A stretch of 64,000 nucleotides of DNA from JALYUA01 sp039933215. GTDB taxonomy: Bacteria; Acidobacteriota; Thermoanaerobaculia; UBA5066; Gp7-AA6. This document shows, piece after piece, positions 16,478-25,179 of this stretch. The stretch lies in assembly GCA_039933215.1 (NCBI GenBank), contig JBDTOO010000015.1:1-64000 (forward strand), given 5' to 3'. The first letter of the stretch is position 1. Each line of letters starts with the position of its first letter. Made by a program: the position numbers and the translations under genes. The notes under the pieces were generated by a model that saw only the letters and a list, made by a program, of their open reading frames with translations, searched no databases and was not told the origin of the DNA.

Positions 16478-17757
16478 GCCACACCCGCCGGACGCGAAGG
16501 CAGAACGGGCAGCGTGCCTCCCGACAGCGGATTCCACATGGCCTCGCCGTCCGGCGTGGTCACCGCGATCGGTTTCAAGATGAACTCGTCGCGCCGTGCG
16601 TTGTGCGCGCACATCGATATCGGGCCGTTCGCCGTCATCACCATGAACGAGCACGCGTGGATCCGCTCCGGTTCGAGCGCGCTGGCGTCCATGAAGTTCT
16701 GGACGAAGAAGGAGAGCTTGTGGACCCGGCCCCGCGCCGCGAGCAGATCGCGCCGCATCGTCCAGAGCTTGCGCGCGGCGAAGCGGAGGGCGCGGGCGGC
16801 CCAGGCCGGCCGGCGTTTGAGCTCCCCCAGAAGCGAGCGGACCGCGCGCCCGGGCTCCCGGCGGTCGAGCATCACGTGCTGGAAGTCCTCGAGGAACCGG
16901 TTGAAGAAGTCGGGATCGTCATTCAAGTCGTAGAGGTTGCCGTTCGCCTCGAGAGTGATCCCGATCCGGTGGCACGACGGATGCCCGATCCGGATCGTGT
17001 CCCACGAGATCGCGAGCTGCGCGCCCGCCTCGATCTGGCGGCGGACCGTCTCGAGGGAGATGACCCGGTCCCGCTCGCGCAGGACACCGCGCCCGGTGTC
17101 CGCCTGAAGCTGGAAGGAGGCCATGCCGACGACGTCCGCGTGCCGTCGGAAGAAGCGGATCATGTCCGGAATCTCGTCGAAGTTCTCCCGGCACACCGTC
17201 GTGTTGAAGATGACCGCGATCGGGATGCCTCGCGCGCGCTCGATGTACTCCTCGCGCACGGCGTTCAAGTCGGCCTCGGTCGCGTAGCCCTTGCGCTCCT
17301 GCGTCAGGTCGACGTGGAACGCGACGTCGTTCAAACCGGCCTCCGCGAGCTCCCGGAGCATTTCGCGGCTCGCCTTGATCCCGTTGGTCATCAGCGTCGG
17401 CAGGAGCCCTCGCTCGCGCACGCGCCGGACAATCGCGACGAGCTCGTCTCTCTTACGAAGCGTCGGATCGCCGCCCGTGATCTGGACGGCCGTCGGCGCT
17501 CCGAAACGCTCGGCGATCCCGTCGATCCGCCGGAAGACTTCCTCGATAGGCATGTCCTTGACGCGCTGGGAGTTCTCGGACAGGTAGCAGAGCGTGCAGT
17601 CGAGGTTGCAGCGCTGGGTGATCTCGAGCGCCACGCAACCGATGGCATTGCGCCGGCCCAGGACCTGGTTGTCCGAAAGCAGGGAACCCATGCGTTTTCG
17701 GGCGTTTTCGAGGGCCGCGGCGCGGTTCTCACTCCGAACGAGGGGAGCACTGGACAT
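16474..17757 (-). CDS. radical SAM protein with extra C-terminal cysteines (tetraether-synthase-like?)
   Basis: A 427-residue radical SAM enzyme. The [4Fe-4S] motif CNLDCTLC has Cys50, Cys54 and Cys57, and TGGDP at 94-98 is the SAM-binding strand. Further cysteines lie at 189 and 262 (GHPSCH) and in the C-terminal segment, Cys369 and Cys383, within FMDASALEPERI...CSFMV...GPISMCAHN. That C-terminal pattern recalls, from memory, the archaeal Tes/MJ0619 group, whose members end FMDAYN...RC..HY...G.I.PFCAYN. Those enzymes couple or methylate unactivated carbons of lipids or pterins. The substrate is unknown here. It heads a four-gene coupled operon, divergent from the ECF sigma gene. Confidence 0.8.
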   Translation of the reverse strand: MSSAPLVRSENRAAALENARKRMGSLLSDNQVLGRRNAIGCVALEITQRCNLDCTLCYLSENSQRVKDMPIEEVFRRIDGIAERFGAPTAVQITGGDPTLRKRDELVAIVRRVRERGLLPTLMTNGIKASREMLRELAEAGLNDVAFHVDLTQERKGYATEADLNAVREEYIERARGIPIAVIFNTTVCRENFDEIPDMIRFFRRHADVVGMASFQLQADTGRGVLRERDRVISLETVRRQIEAGAQLAISWDTIRIGHPSCHRIGITLEANGNLYDLNDDPDFFNRFLEDFQHVMLDRREPGRAVRSLLGELKRRPAWAARALRFAARKLWTMRRDLLAARGRVHKLSFFVQNFMDASALEPERIHACSFMVMTANGPISMCAHNARRDEFILKPIAVTTPDGEAMWNPLSGGTLPVLPSRPAGVA

Positions 17758-17892
17758 GGGACCTCCGTGACGAAACGCGGGGACCGAACTGTCTCTCTTC
17801 GTACATCATACGGTCAGAGGGGCCAGCCGGATGGGTCGAGCGAAACCTTCGGCATTCCGCGCCGTCTCCGGGTATGCCGTGCCGGACGGATC

Positions 17893-18471
17893 TTGAGAGA
17901 CCAGAGCGCGAGCGCCGAAGATCGGAGGCTGCTCGAGCAGATCCGCCGGGGAGAAACCGCCGGCGCGGCGGAGCTTTTCGAGCGGTACGCCCCGGCGCTT
18001 CTCCGGTTCGCGGACAGGCTCCTTTCCGACCGCGGGCTGGCTGAGGAAGTGACCCAGGAGGTCTTCGTCAAGGTGATCACGCGGGCGCATCAATACGACG
18101 GACGGGCCGAGGTTTCCTCGTGGCTCTTCGCGATCGCGGCCAACGCCTGCCGGGACCGGCGGCGCCGCGAGCGCCGGGCGACCATCGTGCCCCTCGAAGG
18201 CGTCCCCGAGCCCGCCCACAAGGGCGAGGGAGCGGAGGCGAAGCTCCTGACGCGGGAGCGCCGCGAAACGGTCCGGGAGGCCTTGAACGACCTGTCCGAG
18301 GAGCAGCGCGAGGCGCTCATCCTCGCCCGATACCACGGACTCCCCTATTCCGAGATCGCCGACGTGCTCGGGATCTCCGTCGGAGCGGTCAAGACCCGAA
18401 TCTTCCGGGCCGTCGAGACACTGAAGGCCCGATTTACCCCAGGAGAAACGACATGGAATGCCGCGAACTGA
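17893..18471 (+). CDS. ECF RNA polymerase sigma factor
   Basis: A 192-residue sigma-70 family protein with only regions 2 and 4. Region 2 runs through LLRFADRLLSDRGLAEEVTQEVFVKVI and SSWLFAIAANACRDRRRRERR. Region 4 is SEEQREALILARYHGLPYSEIADVLGISVGAVKTRIFRA. The TTG at 17893 is the best start I can find, since homologues start just before this point and no ATG is nearby. The downstream anti-sigma gene starts inside its last codons (19-base overlap). It presumably controls an envelope regulon that includes the cluster downstream. Confidence 0.88.
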   Translation: MRDQSASAEDRRLLEQIRRGETAGAAELFERYAPALLRFADRLLSDRGLAEEVTQEVFVKVITRAHQYDGRAEVSSWLFAIAANACRDRRRRERRATIVPLEGVPEPAHKGEGAEAKLLTRERRETVREALNDLSEEQREALILARYHGLPYSEIADVLGISVGAVKTRIFRAVETLKARFTPGETTWNAAN

Positions 18472-19403
18472 TCGCCCTGGCCCTGGAGGCCCACGCCGCT
18501 GCCGATCCGGAGTCGACGGGTCCTCTCCGCCGCGAGATCTCGGAGCACACCGAGGCCTGTCCCGCCTGCCGCGAAGAGCTCGCGCGGGTCGAGGAAACAT
18601 GGTCGCGGCTCGGCGAGGACCCGGATCTGCCGATGACCCCGCAGTTCCGCCGCCGCACTCTGGCTCTCATCGACGACGAGATGCTCCGAGCTCGGATCCG
18701 CGAGTTCCGCCCGGCGCGCCGGTTCCCCCGCGCCATGCTGCAGGCGGCCGCTCTGCTGCTCGCCGTGGCCGGAGGGTTCTGGGTGGCCCGCGCGAGCGCG
18801 CCGAAGTCTCGGCCCGACCGGACGGCGTCCGGCTCGCCGGCGGTCTCTCCCGCCGCCCTCGAGAGCGCCGGGTCTCTTTCGAACGTCTCGTACCGCCCGG
18901 CGGATCCCCAGGGCCGTATCGGCGTCAGCTTCGACGTGACGTCCCGCCAGACGGTCCTCGGCAAGCCGGAGGATCCCCGGATGGCGCGTCTCTTCGCGTA
19001 TCTCGTGTCGCGCGGCGCCCAGACCTCCGGCGAAAAGTCGCGGGCGATCGAGCTCGTCTCGACGCACTACGGCTCGGAGAAGACCCCGGCTTCTCCGGAC
19101 GTCGTGCGCGCGCTCACCGCGACGCTCCGGAAGGACGGAAATCCCGGTGTCCGCAAGAAGGCCGCGGATGCCCTCGCGGGATTCCAGATGACTCCGGAGA
19201 TCCGGACGGCGTTTCTGGACGCGCTGCGGAATGACCGGAATCCCGGCGTCCGGCTCGTCGCGGTCGACGCGCTCGCCGCGGCGGCGAAGGACTCTCCGGA
19301 CGCAAAGACGATCGAATCGCTGCGGGAAAAGGCCTTCGATCCCACCGAGAACGGCTTCGTGCGCGCCAAGGCGGCCTCCGCTCTGAAGGCGATCGAGTTC
19401 TAG
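18453..19403 (+). CDS. zinc-finger anti-sigma factor with HEAT-like repeats
   Basis: A 316-residue protein starting at ATG 18453 behind AGGAG. The N-terminal zf-HC2 anti-sigma domain has His32, Cys36 and Cys39 (HTEACPAC). One membrane span is at about 95-112. The periplasmic part ends in HEAT-like helical repeats, with the phrase RKDGNPGVRKKAADAL matched by RNDRNPGVRLVAVDAL at about 240-316. The cytoplasmic part should sequester the upstream ECF sigma. Joining an anti-sigma domain to HEAT repeats provides a protein-protein sensor surface outside the membrane. Confidence 0.85.
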   Translation: MECRELIALALEAHAAADPESTGPLRREISEHTEACPACREELARVEETWSRLGEDPDLPMTPQFRRRTLALIDDEMLRARIREFRPARRFPRAMLQAAALLLAVAGGFWVARASAPKSRPDRTASGSPAVSPAALESAGSLSNVSYRPADPQGRIGVSFDVTSRQTVLGKPEDPRMARLFAYLVSRGAQTSGEKSRAIELVSTHYGSEKTPASPDVVRALTATLRKDGNPGVRKKAADALAGFQMTPEIRTAFLDALRNDRNPGVRLVAVDALAAAAKDSPDAKTIESLREKAFDPTENGFVRAKAASALKAIEF

Positions 19404-19412
19404 AGCTCATCC

Positions 19413-21488
19413 ATGCGTAACGTCGGCGCCCGCGGGGCGTCTCAGGAAATGATGACCCAACACCGGACACACTCGTCGATCGGTTTTCGCGAGGCTTCCT
19501 CGCGGTATTCGTCGCGCCGCAATCCTCTCGCGGGCCCGGGCCCCTGGATCGCGGTCGCCCTCGGGCTCCTGCTGATGCTTCTCGCCGCGATCTCACGCGG
19601 CGACGACACGGCCGCAACCGCGCGGCGAACCGAGCGCTTCACGGCGACCCTGACCCCCCGCTCGACCGTGCGGGTCGAGAACGTCTCCGGGGACGTGATC
19701 GCGACGGCCGGCCGGGAGTTCTCGGCGATCTGCAACATCACCGTCACGGCTTCCACCCAGAAGCGCGCGGACGAAGTGCTCGGCGGAACCCACACGGTTC
19801 AGGCGCGCGAAGGCGACGAGCTCTCGCTCGAAGCCCGCTGGCCCGAGAACGGCAAGGGCCGCTGGGACCGGTCCGAGTGGACGTTCCGCGGAAGGAACGC
19901 CTCGCGCTGCCGCGACTGCCGGATCAGCATGCGCTACGAGCTCGTGATCCCGCCGGGAGTGTCCGCGATTCTGCGGACGGTCAACGGCGAGGTGCGCGTC
20001 CAGGAGGTCGACGGGAAGCTCGACGTTCAGAGCGTCAATGGCAACGTGACCGTTCGGGGCTCGCGCCGGGATGTCCGCGCGCAGACCGTCAACGGCCGCG
20101 TGGAGGTCGCCGCCCAGGCAGCTCCCGCAGGATCGGACTTCGAGCTCAAGACCGTGTCGGGCGGCGTCACGCTGACGCTCCCGAAGGAGACGCGCTTCGA
20201 TCTGACCGCCTCCACGATGAACGGCTCGATCGACTCGACGTTTGCCCTGCCCGCCCGGAGCATGGAAGCGTCCGACCTCCCCTCCTCGACGGCCCCCCGC
20301 GAGCGCGTTCGCGTGCGGACGCCACGGCGGGTCGTGGTGGATCGGCGCGGGGACGAGACGGTCGTGGACGTCGAGGAGCTCCAGAAGGAGCTCGACGAAG
20401 CGATGCGCGACGTCGACATCCAGGTCCGGGAAGTCGAGCGCGACGTCGCCTCGCTCCCGCGGAAGATGAACATCATGATCCCGGGCGGCGAGTACCGCTA
20501 CTCGTCGGGCGAGGGAGCCTCCGTGCGCGTCCGCCTCTCGAGCCTGAACGGCCGCATCGCTCTCCTGGCGGCGGGGACGAAGGAGTCCGATGCGAAGCCT
20601 CTCGTCGCGCGGCGGTCGTTCGTCGTGACCGTCCCCCGCGCCCCGCGGGCGCCCCGCGCGCCCGAGAGCCCGCGCGCCGTCTCTCCGCGCCCGGAAACGT
20701 GGGTCGTGGTTCCCCAGCCTCCGGCTCCCCTGCAGCCGGTCATCTCGACGCCGCCCGTCTCGCCCGCGGCGATCGCTCCCCTTCCCCCGTCGGATCCGGC
20801 CGACGAGGACGGGGTGATCCACCGCGGCGACGTGTCGGGAGACTTCATCTCTACGGCGGGAGGCGGCACCTACGAGGTCGGAAGGGTCTCCGGCAGCGTC
20901 ACGATCCTCACCCGCTCGGGCGAGATCCACGTCGGCGGCTGCGGCTCGCGCGCCGACCTCAAGACGTACGGCGGGGACATCGTCATCGGACCCGTCACGG
21001 GGGACCTCAAGGCTCAGACGCTCGCCGGCGACATCCGCGCCGGAGCGGTCGGAGGCTCCGTCTTCGTCGAGACGTCCGGGGGCGACATCCGGGTCGCGCA
21101 CGTCGGCGGCTCCGCGGACGCGAGAACCGCCGGCGGGGACATCATCCTTCCGGCGGTCGCCGGCGGGGTTCGTGCCGAGAGCGGCGGCGGCGAGATCCGC
21201 ATCGCGATCACCGCGCGGGAGGCGCGGACGGGGATCGCCGTTCGCAACTCCGGCGGAGACGTGACGCTCACCCTGCCCGGCAATTTCCGCGGCGAGTTCG
21301 ATCTGACCGCCACCGAGGTCGATTCCGACGAGAGCGCGATCCGCGCCGACTTCCCGGAGATCGTCGTGACGCGGAAGGCCAGCTCGCAGCACGCGACGGG
21401 GACCGTCAACGGCGGCGGACCGAAGGTGACCGTCCGAACGTCCTCGGGGTCGATCCGCATCCGCCGGGGGCCGTCCGCCTCGTCCTGA
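19413..21488 (+). CDS. DUF4097 beta-repeat surface protein
   Basis: A 691-residue protein with an N-terminal membrane anchor or signal (PWIAVALGLLLMLLAAI). It then has repeated short beta strands of the type VENVSGDVIAT, LRTVNGEVRVQ, VQSVNGNVTV, AQTVNGRVEV, LKTVSGGVTL and later VGRVSGSVTI, AQTLAGDIRA, VETSGGDIRV and DARTAGGDIIL. These are the DUF4097/adhesin-type right-handed beta-helix rungs. A proline-rich linker at about 405-455 separates two such blocks. The start could be 19413, 19449 or 19452; the last two lie behind AGGA. It sits 9 bp after the anti-sigma gene and is a likely target of that system. Function unknown. Confidence 0.8.
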   Translation: MRNVGARGASQEMMTQHRTHSSIGFREASSRYSSRRNPLAGPGPWIAVALGLLLMLLAAISRGDDTAATARRTERFTATLTPRSTVRVENVSGDVIATAGREFSAICNITVTASTQKRADEVLGGTHTVQAREGDELSLEARWPENGKGRWDRSEWTFRGRNASRCRDCRISMRYELVIPPGVSAILRTVNGEVRVQEVDGKLDVQSVNGNVTVRGSRRDVRAQTVNGRVEVAAQAAPAGSDFELKTVSGGVTLTLPKETRFDLTASTMNGSIDSTFALPARSMEASDLPSSTAPRERVRVRTPRRVVVDRRGDETVVDVEELQKELDEAMRDVDIQVREVERDVASLPRKMNIMIPGGEYRYSSGEGASVRVRLSSLNGRIALLAAGTKESDAKPLVARRSFVVTVPRAPRAPRAPESPRAVSPRPETWVVVPQPPAPLQPVISTPPVSPAAIAPLPPSDPADEDGVIHRGDVSGDFISTAGGGTYEVGRVSGSVTILTRSGEIHVGGCGSRADLKTYGGDIVIGPVTGDLKAQTLAGDIRAGAVGGSVFVETSGGDIRVAHVGGSADARTAGGDIILPAVAGGVRAESGGGEIRIAITAREARTGIAVRNSGGDVTLTLPGNFRGEFDLTATEVDSDESAIRADFPEIVVTRKASSQHATGTVNGGGPKVTVRTSSGSIRIRRGPSASS

Positions 21489-21543
21489 CGCGCGGTCTCG
21501 CGCCGCGGGGGACCTGTTAGCGTGAGCGGATCAGGAGGTCCCC

Positions 21544-22680
21544 ATGAGACACGCTCGTCGGCTTCTCGCTCTCGTTCTTCCGGTGCTCTGCGTCGCGGCG
21601 CTCTCGGGCTCCCGGGCCGAAGCGGCAAAGGCGAAAGTGGACGTCAACACCGCCTCGCAGGCGGAGCTCGAGGCTCTCCCCGGGGTGGGCGAGGCGACCG
21701 CCCGCCGGATCATCGCCGGCCGGCCGTTCCGCTCGCTGCCGGATCTCTCGCGGGCGGGACTCTCCGCCGCGACCATCGACAAGCTTTCGAGCCTGGCGAA
21801 GGCGGGCCGGTCCGCCGCTGCGGAGCGGCCCGCCGACGCCCCGCCCGCTCGCGCGGAGAAACCTTCGTCCCCGCCGGCTTCCTCATCGGCCGCGAAGACG
21901 TCGGCGGCCGTCGTCGACTTGAACTCCGCGAGCGAGAAGGACCTCGAGGCCCTTCCCGGCGTCGGTGCGGCCACCGCGAAGAAGATCATGGCCGGCCGGC
22001 CGTACCGTTCCGTCGCGGATCTTTCGCGCGCGGGAGTCTCCGCGTCGACGATCGAGAAGATCTCCCCCCGGGTCACCGTGTCGGGAGGCCGGACCGCGTC
22101 CTCCCCGTCCGCCTCGTCTCCTTCCTCCCCGTCCGCGTCCTCCCCGGCGCCGTCGTCGTCGGGCGCTCCGGCAGCAAAGTCGGGCGACCGCGTGGACGTA
22201 AACTCCGCGTCGCAGAAGGATCTCGAGGCGCTGCCCGGCGTCGGCGAGGCCACGGCGAAGAAGATCGTGGCGGGGCGTCCCTACACCTCCGTAGGCGACC
22301 TGTCGAAGGCCGGCGTCTCCCAGGCGACGATCGCGAAGATCTCCCCGCTCGTCACCGTTCGTTCCTTCGGGCGCACGTCCTCGTCGTCGTCGACGTCGAC
22401 GTCGACGACGGCGTCGTCCGGCCCGGCGCCCTCCGCCGCTCCCGCCCCCGCCCCCGCTCCGTCTTCCGCGCGGCGCGCGGCGCCGGCCCCCGCGGCGCCG
22501 ACCGGCGAATACCAGGCCCCGGCTTCTCCGGGGATGGTGTGGGTGAATCTCGACACGAAAGTCTTCCACCGGGAGGGGGATCGCTGGTACGGGCGGACCA
22601 GGCACGGCAAGTACATGGCGGAAGCGGACGCGGTGCAGGCGGGTTACCGCCTCTCCAGGCAGAAGGACGAACCGAAGTAA
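21544..22680 (+). CDS. secreted protein with three ComEA-type helix-hairpin-helix domains
   Basis: A 378-residue protein with a strong Shine-Dalgarno (AGGAGG) and a signal peptide at residues 1-27. There are three near-identical HhH units at 32-88, 123-179 and 216-272. Each reads VDxNxASxxxLEALPGVGxATAxxIxAGRP and ends in a DLSxAGxS...I.K.S segment. They are joined by Ser/Pro/Ala linkers of about 35 residues. A small C-terminal domain at 331-370 (VWVNLDTKVFHREGDRWYGRTRHGKYM) occurs in other uncharacterised proteins. ComEA binds DNA in the periplasm during uptake; three units in one chain are unusual and imply multivalent DNA binding. Confidence 0.85.
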   Translation: MRHARRLLALVLPVLCVAALSGSRAEAAKAKVDVNTASQAELEALPGVGEATARRIIAGRPFRSLPDLSRAGLSAATIDKLSSLAKAGRSAAAERPADAPPARAEKPSSPPASSSAAKTSAAVVDLNSASEKDLEALPGVGAATAKKIMAGRPYRSVADLSRAGVSASTIEKISPRVTVSGGRTASSPSASSPSSPSASSPAPSSSGAPAAKSGDRVDVNSASQKDLEALPGVGEATAKKIVAGRPYTSVGDLSKAGVSQATIAKISPLVTVRSFGRTSSSSSTSTSTTASSGPAPSAAPAPAPAPSSARRAAPAPAAPTGEYQAPASPGMVWVNLDTKVFHREGDRWYGRTRHGKYMAEADAVQAGYRLSRQKDEPK

Positions 22681-22756
22681 GCCGCCGAGCGGTGCAGCGC
22701 GGCGGAAGGGCAGTCGAACGGCGCGGCCGGCCGGCGAGGGACCGTCCGCGCGGCGC

Positions 22757-24121
22757 CTAACGGACGAGGTGGTATTTCGTCTGGCGCTCGAGCACCCAGG
22801 AGATCTTCCCGTTCTCGTCGATCGCCGCGTCCTCTTCCTGCGCGGAGCGCAGCGGCTGCCCGCCCCACTCCGGCACCGGCTTCACGGCCTGCAGCTCGAT
22901 CGAGAACCAGGTCGAGGGCAGGATCTTCACGTCCCCGCGGCCGGGGACCCCCTGCTGCCGGTCCCACAGGCCGATGAGCGGCCCCGCCCCGTGTCCGTGG
23001 TCGCCGATCGGATGCGTGTAGATCGATCCCTCGAGCCCCGCGTACTTCATCGCCCCGAGGGCGTCCGCGAGGACCTCGTTGCCCGTCCGGCCCGGTTTCA
23101 TGCGGGCGAGGAGCAGGTCCTGGATGCGGTTCGAGTCGGCGAGCGCCTTGCGCAGACCCTCGGGAGCGTCGGTTTCACCCTCGCGAAGGACGTAACCGAC
23201 GTGCTGCGTGTCCGTCGCGAGTCCGCACGCGAAGACGCCGAAGTCGACGTGCAGGTGGTCGCCGCGCTCGATGACGACGTCCTCGCGTTCGGCGATGACG
23301 CTGCCCGCCCCGACGCCCCGCCGCTGGACCGTCACGGTCGGCGGGAACCATTCGCCCATCCCGAGGTCGTTGACGCGCTGCCTCAGCCACCACTGGACGT
23401 CCGTGTTCGTCGTCTTTCCGGGAACGATGACCTCGTTCGAGAACGCCCGGGCGATCAGCGCGTGAACGGTCCGCATCATCCCGCGGTACGTCGGGAGCAT
23501 CTCCGGGATCCGGATCGCGATGTATTCGAGGGGCAGGTTCTCCGCACGCACGAGGCGGGCGGTCCACGGACCGAGCGCCTTCTCGAGGGGCTCGCGCTCG
23601 CCCGACGAGAGCCCGTCGGAGAAAGCGTGCGTCGACGAGACGTCGAACGCGATCGAGGCGGGCTTCCGCTCGTCGACCAGCTTCCGGAGCAGGGCCCACT
23701 GGCCTTCGCCCCAGAGCTCGCGCCCTTCGACTTCGGGATCCCGGTACACCGTGTAGAGGCCGCCGTTCGATCCGCCGCCGAGCGCGAGCCGCTCGACGCC
23801 CTGCGCGCCGCCGCGATCGAAGAAGACGAGGATGGTCCGGCGGCGCGCCGCCATGACGGACGGCGAGACGAGCGACCGGAAGGCCGGGTCCTCGTTGTAC
23901 TCGCGGCACAGGACGATCCACATCGCGATCCCGTTGCGCCGCATCGCGGGCGGCAGCACGCGCTCGAGGCGCGCCGCGAGCCAGGACTGGCGCAGGGCGT
24001 CCTGCTCGCGCAGCGGCGGCAGGCGCGCCGGCTCGGCGGGAGCGGCGGACGCGGAGGAGACGCTCAGGGCGAGAACCACCGCGGGGAGGGCCCGGCGCAG
24101 GGGGAAATGCCGAGCGCGCAC
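22757..24121 (-). CDS. secreted M24-family metallopeptidase (Xaa-Pro aminopeptidase-like)
   Basis: A 454-residue protein with a signal peptide (ALPAVVLALSVSSASA). The C-terminal pita-bread domain keeps the metal ligands: Asp in HVDFG, Asp in LATDTQH, His in IYTHPIGDHGHG, Glu in FSIELQ and Glu in AQEEDA. The N-terminal half is a creatinase-like domain. It should cleave X-Pro bonds or related substrates outside the cytoplasm; the substrate is not predictable. The start is a GTG at 24121, 4 bp after the upstream gene's stop. Confidence 0.85.
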   Translation of the reverse strand: MRARHFPLRRALPAVVLALSVSSASAAPAEPARLPPLREQDALRQSWLAARLERVLPPAMRRNGIAMWIVLCREYNEDPAFRSLVSPSVMAARRRTILVFFDRGGAQGVERLALGGGSNGGLYTVYRDPEVEGRELWGEGQWALLRKLVDERKPASIAFDVSSTHAFSDGLSSGEREPLEKALGPWTARLVRAENLPLEYIAIRIPEMLPTYRGMMRTVHALIARAFSNEVIVPGKTTNTDVQWWLRQRVNDLGMGEWFPPTVTVQRRGVGAGSVIAEREDVVIERGDHLHVDFGVFACGLATDTQHVGYVLREGETDAPEGLRKALADSNRIQDLLLARMKPGRTGNEVLADALGAMKYAGLEGSIYTHPIGDHGHGAGPLIGLWDRQQGVPGRGDVKILPSTWFSIELQAVKPVPEWGGQPLRSAQEEDAAIDENGKISWVLERQTKYHLVR

Positions 24122-24125
24122 GGCG

Positions 24126-25112
24126 TCACCGGACCCGCAGGACGCGAACCGCCTCGAGCTGTGTCTCTTCGCCGAAGCCCGCGCGGGGGTCGTGCTTCAT
24201 CGCGCCATGCAGGTACTCGTGCAGGCCGGGCCGCAGCTCCCTCCACGGGCCCGAGAACGTCGCCAGCGTCTCGGTCAGGTCGGCGGTGTTGTCCCTCGTC
24301 AGGCTGCGAAGCTGGTCCCGGGTGAGCGGAGGCGCGTCGAGCCACCCGCGGCGCGCGGCAGATTCGAACCGCCCCGCCAGAAAGCGCCCCCACCACAGGG
24401 GGAAGTGCACGAGGGGTTTGCGCCTCTTGCCGACGGCCGTCGCGATCTCGCGGTAGATCTCGTTCAACGTGAAGATCTGGGGGCCGCCGACCTCGTAGGT
24501 CTTGCCGACCGTCTCGGGCTTCTCCAGCGCTTCGGCGAAGACGCGGGCGACGTCGTAGACCGAGACGGGCATGAACTTCGTGTCGCCGGAGCCGATGACC
24601 GGGATGAAGCCGGGATTGCGCCGGACGATTGGCGCCAGCAGCGAAACGAACCCGTCGCCGCGACCGAAGATGATCGACGGACGGAGGATCGTCCAGTCGA
24701 GCTCTGAACCGCGCACCGCCCGTTCCCCCGCCGCCTTCGTGCGTCCGTATTCGGAAGGCGCGTCTTCGGAGGCTCCCATCGCGCTCATGTGAAGCAGGCG
24801 GCGGACACCGGCGGCGCGCATCGCCGCGATGACGTTCTCCGTGGCCTCGCGATGCATGCGGTCGAACGTCTGGTCGCCCTGTTCGTGGATGATCCCCACG
24901 AGGTGCACGACGGAGTCCCGGCCGGCGACGGCGCGCGAGAGGGACGCCGGGTCGAGCACGTCGCCGCGGACGGCCTCCACGGGCCGGTTGTACCGGTTGC
25001 GCGCGCCGTCCGGATCCCGCGCGAGGACCGCTATTGAGTGCCCCCGGCGCACGAACGCATTCACCAGGTGAGTGCCGACGAATCCCGTGCCGCCGGTGAC
25101 GAGGATCTTCAA
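24126..25112 (-). CDS. NAD(P)-binding Rossmann protein (NDUFA9-like extended SDR)
   Basis: A protein of 328 residues. KILVTGGTGFVGTHL gives the dinucleotide motif GGTGFVG at 7-13. RGDVLDPASL and VVHLVGII follow, then SAMGASEDAPSEYGRTKAAGE, which contains the Tyr-x3-Lys of the SDR fold. The TTG at 25112 is chosen as start because GGAGG lies 5 bases upstream; an in-frame codon at 25139 would precede that Shine-Dalgarno. The family resembles complex I subunit NDUFA9 and ubiquinone-related epimerase-like proteins; the substrate is unknown. It forms a pair with the M24 gene. Confidence 0.82.
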   Translation of the reverse strand: MKILVTGGTGFVGTHLVNAFVRRGHSIAVLARDPDGARNRYNRPVEAVRGDVLDPASLSRAVAGRDSVVHLVGIIHEQGDQTFDRMHREATENVIAAMRAAGVRRLLHMSAMGASEDAPSEYGRTKAAGERAVRGSELDWTILRPSIIFGRGDGFVSLLAPIVRRNPGFIPVIGSGDTKFMPVSVYDVARVFAEALEKPETVGKTYEVGGPQIFTLNEIYREIATAVGKRRKPLVHFPLWWGRFLAGRFESAARRGWLDAPPLTRDQLRSLTRDNTADLTETLATFSGPWRELRPGLHEYLHGAMKHDPRAGFGEETQLEAVRVLRVR

Positions 25113-25179
25113 TGAGGCCTCCTTCTCTCTTTTTACCACGCGGGGCGGATCTTCCCGGCGCGAGCGTGCGCGGTCCGCT

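Noticed and set aside
22681..22756. GC-rich gap between the convergent ComEA-like and M24 genes as a terminator
   Set aside because: I found no stem of more than six perfect pairs with reasonable loop size.
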